Of a stretch of DNA of 64,000 nt, positions 9,344 to 16,737 are shown piece after piece (position 1 is the first letter of the stretch; every line of letters begins with the position of its first letter). The notes under the pieces were generated by a model that had not been told where the DNA came from, ran no database searches, and saw only the letters and a program-made list of their open reading frames with translations. This stretch comes from Erysipelotrichaceae bacterium (GTDB lineage: Bacteria > Bacillota_I > Bacilli_A > Erysipelotrichales > Erysipelotrichaceae), in the NCBI GenBank assembly GCA_030694975.1, contig JAUYTU010000015.1, positions 1 to 64,000 of the forward strand. The letters are read 5' to 3'. The position numbers were made by a program, and so were the translations under genes.

Positions 9344-9418
9344 AGTTTAGTAGTTTTTTTCACAACATTTTATAGTATTATTAACTAAACAGCTATTCAA
9401 ATAGAAATTTATTGTGAG
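9344..9418 (+). pseudogene. Decayed 3' end of a paralogue of the 2780-3193 membrane protein
   Basis: This stretch aligns over about 75 bp with 3135-3210, covering the last coding segment and downstream flank of the membrane protein gene; runs such as CACAACATTT and TATTATTAA are identical. In the matching frame it reads LVVFFTTF and then hits a TAA where the intact copy continues to LISRLFK. Nothing of the upstream gene body is recognisable. The remnant ends directly at the ribosome site of the GrpB gene. Confidence 0.6.
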
Positions 9419-9427
9419 GAGAAAATT

Positions 9428-9970
9428 ATGGATCAAATTATTTTGCAACCATATACAGATGAATGGGCCCATTTGTTTAGTAGCATCGCAAAGAAGATTC
9501 GAGAAGAACTTGGTGAAGTCGCGATACGAATAGATCATATCGGTTCGACTTCAATTTCTGGTTTAGCAGCAAAACCTATTATAGATATACAAATATCTGT
9601 AAAATCTTTGGATAATATTGATGAATTTCGGATACCTCTGGAAAGGTTAGGATATGTTTATAAAAGTGATAATCCAGAGAAAACAAAAAGGTATTTCAGA
9701 GAAAAACCAGGTGAGAGCAGGATCCACATCCATGTAAGAAAGTTTGGAAGTTGGCACCAACAATTCCCGCTTTTGTTTAGAGATTATCTTAGATGCCATC
9801 CATTAGAAATAAAATTATATGAGAATGAAAAATATCGTCTGGCAGAAATGTACAAAGATAATAGGGCAGCATATGTTGAAGGAAAGAATGTAATCTTTTG
9901 GGACATTATTTATAGGGCGGATAAATGGGCAAGTCAAACCGGTTGGGATTCTGGACCCTCTGATGCCTAA
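9428..9970 (+). CDS. GrpB family protein (nucleotidyltransferase-like)
   Basis: A 180-residue protein behind GTGAGGAGAAAATT. It carries the GrpB/UPF0157 signature DHIGSTSISGLAAKPIIDIQ at about residues 36-55, a Pol-beta-like nucleotidyltransferase core (GSTS loop, then DI), followed by HIHVRKFG and FRDYLRCHP. Some relatives are fused to dephospho-CoA kinase; this one is free-standing. Biochemical role is unknown. Single-gene unit, convergent with the dehydrogenase gene at 9996. Confidence 0.85.
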   Translation: MDQIILQPYTDEWAHLFSSIAKKIREELGEVAIRIDHIGSTSISGLAAKPIIDIQISVKSLDNIDEFRIPLERLGYVYKSDNPEKTKRYFREKPGESRIHIHVRKFGSWHQQFPLLFRDYLRCHPLEIKLYENEKYRLAEMYKDNRAAYVEGKNVIFWDIIYRADKWASQTGWDSGPSDA

Positions 9971-9995
9971 GTTTTCTTTTGTTGATATTTTGATA

Positions 9996-11063
9996 CTACA
10001 TCTCCATGATTATTCGTACATTCTCAATTCCCAGTCTCTCTAAAGTTCGTCCATTTGCTCTATAATCAGTATCCAAACAAGCGGATGCGATCTCTATCAA
10101 TGCAGTACAGACAGGTGTTTTAATGTTAAGCATCTCTCCTAATGACTCCAACAGCACCAAACCTTCCGGAACATCTTCCGTGATGTATCTTGAATCGCTT
10201 ACATCAGGACCGGAAGGTGAATCGTTTTGAGCATAATCATAGAAAACTTCTTTAGCATCAAGACTAAGGTCTTTGGAGTTTCGAAATTTACAAGCCTCAA
10301 CATAAGGTAATCTTTTTAGGTTTAAGGATTCTAAAATATCCATTTTTTCGTTGTCTAGTTTTTCCACAAGATTCCAGACGCTCGGAGTGAATACTTCGCG
10401 GTACATGGAATACTCTTCATCGGTATACTCGATTCGAGGTATACTCATAATGGCTCCAATTGTGTGAACGATAAGATTGGGATTGTGCAATGCTGCTTCC
10501 ACAACTGAATTCAAGATAATAAAATTATAATCGAACTCTTTTAATATGTTTTCCGCTTCACTTGTTCGACTTAAGGGATAAATACCAATTGGATTGCGTT
10601 CATTTTTAAATAGAATTTTTACTATTCCCGGCGCAATAATACGGCAATCCAGTGGAGAACTCTGTGCCTCAACTACAATTAATTTACGATTTTTACTATG
10701 CTTAAGAAAGTATGCGGTGCTCAAATATCCGGGTTCAAGTAATACGACTTGATCATCCTTTAAATAGGGTGAAATCCTTTTGATAATATCTTCGTGGAAG
10801 TTTGTTTTAATAAATAACACGATTACTTTCGGATCTTCCGAAAATGCTTCATCGATGGAACTCGTTACTTTATGAATCTTCGTTTTCATATCACCATCTA
10901 AATCTTTTAACAAAATCTCGCCGTTTTCTTTTACAAGTTTATCAAAGTGCTCATTATTTCCTTTTACAGATGATTTAAAAAGAGTAACGGAATGTCCTTT
11001 AACACTTAAATCTGCGGCCATGGCAGATCCGCCATTACCTGCACCTATAATTGTTATCTTCAT
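9996..11063 (-). CDS. NAD/NADP octopine/nopaline dehydrogenase family protein
   Basis: A 355-residue oxidoreductase. The N-terminus MKITIIGAGNGGSAMAADL is a Rossmann GxGNGG dinucleotide-binding loop as in opine dehydrogenases and 6-phosphogluconate-type reductases. The C-terminal half has HNPNLIVHTIGAIM at about residues 193-206, the pattern of the octopine DH substrate domain (conserved His), and PYVEA. It likely reduces an imine formed from an amino acid and a 2-oxo acid, or a related 2-oxo compound; the substrate cannot be read. It is transcribed away from the SRPBCC gene. Confidence 0.8.
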   Translation of the reverse strand: MKITIIGAGNGGSAMAADLSVKGHSVTLFKSSVKGNNEHFDKLVKENGEILLKDLDGDMKTKIHKVTSSIDEAFSEDPKVIVLFIKTNFHEDIIKRISPYLKDDQVVLLEPGYLSTAYFLKHSKNRKLIVVEAQSSPLDCRIIAPGIVKILFKNERNPIGIYPLSRTSEAENILKEFDYNFIILNSVVEAALHNPNLIVHTIGAIMSIPRIEYTDEEYSMYREVFTPSVWNLVEKLDNEKMDILESLNLKRLPYVEACKFRNSKDLSLDAKEVFYDYAQNDSPSGPDVSDSRYITEDVPEGLVLLESLGEMLNIKTPVCTALIEIASACLDTDYRANGRTLERLGIENVRIIMEM

Positions 11064-11219
11064 ACTTTTTCCCTTTCTTTCGTTTGTGAGCCATAGTGTT
11101 TATATATACAATGATTATTGTTATAATTATCTTAACACATATTTTAATAATATACTGAAAATGCTCCCGCTAGCTTTAATGCTACAATTGCGTAGCGAAT
11201 GCTTGTGTAAACGAAAGGA

Positions 11220-11666
11220 ATGATGAAAGTTATGAAAGAAATTCAGTTCTCAACCGAAATAATTGCCTCAAAAGAAAGAGTCTGGGCAACTCTTTGGGAG
11301 GATGGTACATTCCGTGATTGGGCGAATATTATTGATGAAGGAACATATATTAAAGGTGTATTGGAAGAAGGCACTGAAATCCAGTTTATATCCTCTGTAA
11401 GTGGTTACGGTGTGACAGATCTTGTAGAGAGACTTGTTCCCAATGAGTTTGTTTTATTTAGACATAGTGCAGACACAAAAGAACGTGGAGAGCAAACACG
11501 TGAAAATGAGTGGACGGGTGGAGCAGAGAGTTATTCACTTATCGAAAAACATGGAGTTACAACTCTAATTGTTAAGACCGATGTTCCCCAAGAACAAGAA
11601 GAAACGATGTGTATCAGGTTTCCAAAAGCGTTAGAACGTGTAAAAATCCTAGCTGAAGGAGGATAA
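11220..11666 (+). CDS. SRPBCC (AHSA1/START-like) domain protein
   Basis: About 145-148 residues with the helix-grip fold pattern: IQFSTEIIASKERVWATLWE at the N-terminus and VERLVPNEFVLFRHS in the middle, then a C-terminal helix. Such proteins bind hydrophobic ligands in a deep cavity. The start is unsettled: AAAGGA abuts ATG 11220, while ATG 11223 and ATG 11232 (MKEIQFS) are also possible, the last matching the family N-terminus best. A frameshifted DUF4287 gene follows after 4 nt, and a DUF1801 gene after that, a grouping common in small stress loci. Confidence 0.75.
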   Translation: MMKVMKEIQFSTEIIASKERVWATLWEDGTFRDWANIIDEGTYIKGVLEEGTEIQFISSVSGYGVTDLVERLVPNEFVLFRHSADTKERGEQTRENEWTGGAESYSLIEKHGVTTLIVKTDVPQEQEETMCIRFPKALERVKILAEGG

Positions 11667-11670
11667 GGTA

Positions 11671-11897
11671 ATGTCATTTAATGCTTATATGGATAACATT
11701 GCTAAAAAAACGGAAAGATTCCCGAGCAGATAAGAGATGAGGTTGTTAGTCAAGGAATGCTAACGGAAGATATGAAGGCAACTGTTTTTACTAATTGGTT
11801 AAAAAAAGAATATCAATTAGGTCTTGGACATTCTATGGCAATGTGGAAATACTTTATTGATCAACCATGGATTATCACAAAGCATTTAAAATTGTAA
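11671..11897 (+). pseudogene. Frameshifted DUF4287 gene
   Basis: ATG 11671 starts MSFNAYMDNIAKKTERF, the DUF4287 N-terminus, but the frame stops at TAA about 20 codons in. A one-base shift near 11720-11726 restores the rest: PEQIRDEVVSQGML, then TNWLKKEYQLGLGHSMAMW and IITKHLKL to TAA 11895-11897. All family landmarks are therefore present in two frames. The break most simply reflects loss of one base in the run before CCCGAGCAG. It sits between the SRPBCC and DUF1801 genes, behind GGAGGATAAGGTA. Confidence 0.75.
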
Positions 11898-11912
11898 AGG
11901 ATGATTATATAA

Positions 11913-12311
11913 ATGGAAAAGTATAATTTAAGTAATGAGGTTACTGCGCTTTTAGATAATTTGGAGCACCCCTTAAGAAATGAAATCAATTACTTACGAT
12001 CGATAATAATGAGTACAGGATTGGGACTTTCTGAGGGAGTTAAATGGAATGGACCGAATTATAGCATCAATAATGAAGATCGCGTCACGATAAGGATAAA
12101 TCCTTTTAAGCAGATTCAAGTTATTTTTCATCGGGGTGCGAAAGTAAAGGAACAACCAAAAGAGAGATTGCTCAAGGACGAACACAAGATTTTGACTTGG
12201 AAGGAAAACGATAGGGCAATAGCTACATTTAAACGAATGGATGAAATTGAACGATTAAGTGTCGTCTTCAAAGAATTAGTCATCCAATGGATAGAAGCTA
12301 CATATAGTTGA
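11913..12311 (+). CDS. DUF1801 domain protein
   Basis: 132 residues. EGVKWNGPNYSINNEDRVTIRIN at about 48-70 matches the DUF1801/YdhG core, which normally reads KWxxPxYxxN. The beta-strand segment IQVIFHRGAKVKE and a C-terminal helix follow. Family members are small cytoplasmic proteins of unproven function. It is probably cotranscribed with the SRPBCC gene and the broken DUF4287 gene. A second DUF1801 protein, with an added helix-hairpin-helix domain, is at 36028-36618. Confidence 0.75.
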   Translation: MEKYNLSNEVTALLDNLEHPLRNEINYLRSIIMSTGLGLSEGVKWNGPNYSINNEDRVTIRINPFKQIQVIFHRGAKVKEQPKERLLKDEHKILTWKENDRAIATFKRMDEIERLSVVFKELVIQWIEATYS

Positions 12312-12451
12312 CTTATTCAGTTTCAGTTCTAAATCCGAACTCTTTAAACTGCTTAACTGATTATATATCATATAAATTATCGCTCCTGACATTTTGTTTG
12401 AGGAGATTGATGTTTAAAAGGGACTATATTTATGAAAGAGGTATGATAAAC

Positions 12452-12883
12452 ATGCTGGATCGAGTTAAAGAAATGTTGATGAACAATTCCCTATGTGTTT
12501 TGTGTACGGTAAGCAAAGACCTTCCCTATTGTTCCCTGATGACCTATGTCCTTAGTGATGATTTGAAGACGGTGTACATGGTGACTTATCGTAATTCCAG
12601 GAAATTTAGAAACCTGTTAGAGAATTCAAAGGTGAGTCTGCTGGTTGATAACCGTCACAAGCTTGTTTATCCTACAGATGAAACCGTAGCCTCAGTTACA
12701 TTTGAAGGGGTTCTAAAGCATTTGGATCCTTTAGAAACCGAGATCGTTCGCATACAATTAGTTAAAAGGCATGATGAATTAAAAAATATTCTGAACACTC
12801 CTGATTGCGTGATTTTTGGTATTGAGTTGAAGTCGTTTTTATTACTCAATGGTCCCGTGGATTCTGTGCAAGGAGAGTTTTAG
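12452..12883 (+). CDS. Pyridoxamine 5'-phosphate oxidase-like flavin/heme split-barrel protein
   Basis: 143 residues from ATG 12452, 9 nt after AAAGAGGT; longer in-frame starts lack a ribosome site. The pattern LCVLCTVSKDLPYCSLMTYVLSDDLKTVYM is the first half of the FMN-binding split barrel, followed by the SRKFRNLLENSKVSLLVDN segment typical of PNPOx-like proteins. It probably binds FMN, heme or F420-like ligands; activity is not inferable. A similar protein occurs at 30635-31102. Confidence 0.75.
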   Translation: MLDRVKEMLMNNSLCVLCTVSKDLPYCSLMTYVLSDDLKTVYMVTYRNSRKFRNLLENSKVSLLVDNRHKLVYPTDETVASVTFEGVLKHLDPLETEIVRIQLVKRHDELKNILNTPDCVIFGIELKSFLLLNGPVDSVQGEF

Positions 12884-13050
12884 AACTAGTAATAAATTTA
12901 AAACTGTCGAATAAAGTATGTTCAAGTATTTAAAATATAGCATTCAAGAAAGTAAGTCAGAACTCTTAGGGGTAAGAAAGTAATAATTTCATGCAAAGAT
13001 AAAACTTACGCACTTGATTGACTATGAACTTGAATAAGATTAAGATATCG

Positions 13051-13078
13051 TTGACAAGTTATACGGATAAAGTATAAG
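13051..13078 (+). promoter_or_regulatory. Sigma-A promoter for the REC/GGDEF/HD-GYP gene
   Basis: TTGACA at 13051-13056 and TATAAG at 13073-13078 with a 16-bp spacer, about 79 nt before the start codon at 13157. This is the only clear promoter in the 273-bp gap 12884-13156, which otherwise shows no gene. Confidence 0.6.
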
Positions 13079-13156
13079 TAAATTACCAAAGATGGTGACA
13101 AAAAAAGACAGAATTTACAAGCAAGGTGTTTGTGAAAATTGAAGGGAGTTTTTCTA

Positions 13157-15673
13157 ATGGAAAACAATCAGATAATAGATGTTTTTAAGGCAGAAATCAT
13201 GATTGTAGATGATACCTTGGAAAGCTTAACTCTACTGAGTGAAATTTTCGTATCTGAGGGATATCTGATTAGATCTTCCAATAGTGGAGAACAGGCATTG
13301 CTATCTATTGCAAAAAAACAGCCGGATATTATTTTACTGGATATAAAATCATCTACGTTAGATGGATTTGAACTATTGAGAAGGCTTAAGTCGGATGAAA
13401 AAATGAAAGATACGCCAGTACTGTTCATTTCTGATTCGGATGGAGCGAAGGATAAAATTAGAGCATTCAACATAGGAGCAACAGATTTTATCGTGAAACC
13501 TTTCAATAAACAAGACATAATAAACCGTGTTAAATCCCATTTAAATTTTAGAATACAACTGCAATTCGAGCAGGACAATTTGTATTTACTTATTGAAAAA
13601 GAGAAACGTGCAGCAGAACTTGTTATCGCTAATGAGGAATTGGACTTTCAAAGCGAAGAAAAAGAGAAGCGTGCAGCAGAACTTGTTATCGCTAATAAGG
13701 AATTATTATTTCAAAACGAGGAAAAAGAGAAGCGTGCAGCAGAACTAATTATTGCCAATGAAGAGTTACTATTTCAAAACGAAGAAAAAGAGAAGCGTGC
13801 AGCGGAATTGATTATTGCCAATGAAGAATTACTATTTCAAAACGAAGAAAAAGAGAAGCGTGCAGCAGAACTTGTTATAGCTAATGAGGAATTGTTATAT
13901 CAAAACGAAGAAAAAGAGAAGCGTGCAGCGGAATTGATTATTGCCAATGAAGAATTGTTATTCCAGAATAAAGAAAAAGTAAAACGAGCAGCAGAACTGA
14001 TTATTGCCAATAAAGAATTGTTATATCAAAATGAAGAAAAAGGAAAACGGGCAGCAGAGCTGATTATCGCAAATAACGAGTTAGCGTTACAAAGTAAAGA
14101 GATTGAGCAAAAGACGAAAGAATTATTACTAGCCAGAGAACAAATTGAAATGGCGGGTGTAATAATCAATAGAGCTTGGAGATACAATCAAAGCTTAATC
14201 GAAGCCAGTATAGATCCCATTCTTACGATTGATGAGAATGGGGAAATTATAGGTGCAAATACTGCCGTAGAAAATGCAACAGGTTTAACTAAAAATGAGC
14301 TAATTGGTACCAGCTTTTGGGAAATATTTTCCGATCCGGAAAAAGCAAGAAGTTATTATCAAATGGTTTTTGAATTGGGTCAGTCATTTAACTACGAACT
14401 CAACTTAAAGCATATCAATGGATTCACCACACCTGTTATATACAATGCATTTGTGTATTCGGATAATGATGAAAAAAGAGTAGGTGTTATGGTTGCCAAT
14501 AATGATATTACAACCAAGCAAAAAGATGAAATTGTGTATTTGCAGATTAATCTAAATCTATTGATTAAACAAAGAACAAGTGAATTAATGATAGCAAATG
14601 AAAAACTGGCTATTGAGAATGAAAAAAATGAATATTTAGGATATCATGATTACTTAACCGGCCTATACAATCGAAGGTATTTTGAAAAAGAAATTAGGCG
14701 AGTTGACACAATCGATAACCTTCCCATATCCATTATTATGTGTGATGTTGACGGATTGAAATTGATAAATGATTCATTTGGACATGGTTCTGGGGATGAT
14801 CTTCTAATCAAGACAGCTGAAGCCATTAAGAAGGCATGTCGAGTTGGTGATATTGTTTCCAGATTGGGAGGGGATGAGTTTGTTATTATTCTTCCAAAGA
14901 CTGATGCCGATGAAACAATACAAATAGCAAACCGAATTAAGATGTTTGCATCACAAGAAAAGGTTGAAAAGATTGAACTGTCTATATCTTACGGATATGA
15001 GACGAAAAAGACGGATGATCAATCATTGATCGAGATTTTTGCAACTGCTGAAAATCATATGTATAGGCATAAGCTGTACGAACGCTCTAGCATAAGAAGT
15101 AATACAATAAACCTTATTATGAATACACTATTTGAAAAGAGTAATAGAGAATCCCTGCATTCAGCCAGAGTGGGTAGCATTTGCCAGGCTATAGCCACTA
15201 AATTAAATTTCTCAGTAGGTGATATCAAAAAAATGAGGATCGCTGGTCTTATACATGACATTGGTAAAATAGGAGTTGATGATAAAATTTTGAATAAAGC
15301 AGGAAAACTAACCGGCGATGAATGGGATGAGATGAAAAAACACCCTGAGAAAGGATGGCGTATATTAAGTACGTCAAACGAGTTTTTAGAGTTAGCGCAG
15401 TTTGTACTTAATCATCATGAAAAATGGGACGGAAGCGGGTATCCTAATGGACTTATAGGAGATAAAATACCCCTCGAATCAAGGATAATCGCTGTTGCAG
15501 ATGCTTACGATGCAATGACCAGTGAAAGAAGTTATCGGAAAAGTTGTGACAAAGAGGAATCCATCAAAGAGCTTTTGAGATGTTCCGGAACACAATTTGA
15601 CCCTGAAATTGTGGACGTGTTTGTCAACCAAGTATTGCCTAACTATAGTAATTTTGAGACAGTTAGAATTTAA
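13157..15673 (+). CDS. Response regulator with 21-residue coiled-coil repeats, PAS, GGDEF and HD-GYP
   Basis: 838 residues; start 13157 lies 8 nt after AAGGGAG. Receiver domain at 15-130 with acidic pair VDD, phospho-acceptor Asp62 (LLDIK) and VKPF Lys. Residues 148-315 are eight near-identical 21-residue repeats (KEKRAAELxIANEELxxQNEE), then a ninth degenerate one: a long signalling helix. A PAS domain at 346-455 follows, then GGDEF (500-650) with CDVDGLKLINDSFGH, RVGD inhibitory site and RLGGDEF, then HD-GYP (655-835) with LIHDIGKIG and HHEKWDGSGYP. Both catalytic domains look intact, so it may both make and break c-di-GMP under phosphorelay control. No partner kinase is adjacent. Confidence 0.9.
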   Translation: MENNQIIDVFKAEIMIVDDTLESLTLLSEIFVSEGYLIRSSNSGEQALLSIAKKQPDIILLDIKSSTLDGFELLRRLKSDEKMKDTPVLFISDSDGAKDKIRAFNIGATDFIVKPFNKQDIINRVKSHLNFRIQLQFEQDNLYLLIEKEKRAAELVIANEELDFQSEEKEKRAAELVIANKELLFQNEEKEKRAAELIIANEELLFQNEEKEKRAAELIIANEELLFQNEEKEKRAAELVIANEELLYQNEEKEKRAAELIIANEELLFQNKEKVKRAAELIIANKELLYQNEEKGKRAAELIIANNELALQSKEIEQKTKELLLAREQIEMAGVIINRAWRYNQSLIEASIDPILTIDENGEIIGANTAVENATGLTKNELIGTSFWEIFSDPEKARSYYQMVFELGQSFNYELNLKHINGFTTPVIYNAFVYSDNDEKRVGVMVANNDITTKQKDEIVYLQINLNLLIKQRTSELMIANEKLAIENEKNEYLGYHDYLTGLYNRRYFEKEIRRVDTIDNLPISIIMCDVDGLKLINDSFGHGSGDDLLIKTAEAIKKACRVGDIVSRLGGDEFVIILPKTDADETIQIANRIKMFASQEKVEKIELSISYGYETKKTDDQSLIEIFATAENHMYRHKLYERSSIRSNTINLIMNTLFEKSNRESLHSARVGSICQAIATKLNFSVGDIKKMRIAGLIHDIGKIGVDDKILNKAGKLTGDEWDEMKKHPEKGWRILSTSNEFLELAQFVLNHHEKWDGSGYPNGLIGDKIPLESRIIAVADAYDAMTSERSYRKSCDKEESIKELLRCSGTQFDPEIVDVFVNQVLPNYSNFETVRI
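13598..14101 (+). repeat. Eight tandem 63-bp units inside a coding region
   Basis: Units start at 13598, 13661, 13724, 13787, 13850, 13913, 13976 and 14039, each encoding 21 residues (three heptads). Units 3 and 4 encode identical peptides; units 1 and 8 are the most diverged. The array keeps frame, so copy-number change would lengthen or shorten the signalling coiled coil without breaking the protein. Confidence 0.9.
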
Positions 15674-15692
15674 TTTTTTCTATAAAAACTTC

Positions 15693-15732
15693 AAACTCTA
15701 GAGCTATTGAAAAGTGGTCCTAGAGTTTTTTT
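15693..15732 (+). terminator. Rho-independent terminator
   Basis: AAACTCTAG pairs with CTAGAGTTT, and TTTTTTTC follows, about 20 nt after the stop of the response-regulator gene. Confidence 0.8.
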
Positions 15733-15903
15733 CGTAAACGAATGACTGAAAACCTTCGAATCTTGCGTATACATTGTGAAATAGTTTTTTAAGTAGTAAG
15801 ATTAAAATACATTCAAAAAGGGTTTATAAATGGTACATACCATATATAGGAGAAAAATACAGCCTAGAACTTAGGCAATTTTTATATTGAAAGGAAAATT
15901 AAC

Positions 15904-16707
15904 ATGAGATCAATGTGGAATGGCGCAATATCTTTTGGACTCGTAAATATTCCGGTGAGTTTATTTACGGTGGAAGATAGCAACGATTTAAAGTTTAGTT
16001 ATATAGATTCAAGAGATGAAAATAAAGTTAAGTATAAACGAGTGAATGAAGCGACTGGAGAGGAAGTTCCTTGGGAAAGTATAGTAAAAGCATTTGAGTA
16101 TGAAGATGGAGATTATGTTGTGATGACGGATGATGATTTTGAAAAGGCGGATCCGGAAGCCTCTAAAACTGTGGACATTCAAACGTTCATCGACAGAGAT
16201 GAGCTATCGCTGATGTACCTTGAGAAACCATACTATATGACTCCGACAAAGGGAGGTGAAAAGCCCTACGTCCTACTTCGTGAAGCACTTAAGAAATCAG
16301 GGAAGGTGGCTATCGCTCGTGTAGTCATTCGAACCAAAGAACATCTGGCGGTGATATATACCCAAGAAGATGGACTGGTTTTGAACTTGATTCGCTTTTA
16401 TGAAGATATTCGGACGATGGAAGAACTCAAAATCCCTAAGTCAATTAAGATAACGGATAAGGAAATGGAGTTGGCTCAAAGTCTTATCGATGGTATGACC
16501 GATGATTGGAAACCTGAAGATTATAAGGATCAGTTCAGTCAAGCCATTATGAAACGTATCGAAGCGAAGTCTAAGAAAAAAGGTAAAGCTGTCGATGAAG
16601 TTGAGTCTGAAGAAGAAGCACCGGAACCTTCTGGAAAAGTTGTGGATATTTTGGATCTGCTTAAGAAAAGTGTCAAAGCACATCCAAGAAAATCAGCAAC
16701 CAACTAA
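15904..16707 (+). CDS. ku: Ku homodimer protein, non-homologous end joining
   Basis: 267 residues. MRSMWNGAISFGLVNIPVSL is the conserved start of bacterial Ku; the central beta-barrel that threads onto DNA ends covers residues 1 to about 190 (for example ARVVIRTKEHLAVIYTQEDG, then LNLIRFYEDIR). The C-terminus is Lys/Glu-rich and short, ending in VVDILDLLKKSV, the tail that in this family contacts LigD. It is followed after 30 nt by ligD, so the two form an end-joining operon. Upstream is ATGGTA-CA-TACCAT at about 15831-15844, a possible operator. Confidence 0.95.
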   Translation: MRSMWNGAISFGLVNIPVSLFTVEDSNDLKFSYIDSRDENKVKYKRVNEATGEEVPWESIVKAFEYEDGDYVVMTDDDFEKADPEASKTVDIQTFIDRDELSLMYLEKPYYMTPTKGGEKPYVLLREALKKSGKVAIARVVIRTKEHLAVIYTQEDGLVLNLIRFYEDIRTMEELKIPKSIKITDKEMELAQSLIDGMTDDWKPEDYKDQFSQAIMKRIEAKSKKKGKAVDEVESEEEAPEPSGKVVDILDLLKKSVKAHPRKSATN

Positions 16708-16737
16708 GCATGCTTCAAGTAGAAAGAACGTGCTTTC

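Noticed and set aside
13598-14101. Regular 63-bp repeats as a CRISPR-like array
   Set aside because: Repeats are contiguous with no unique spacers and encode in-frame heptads within a longer protein.
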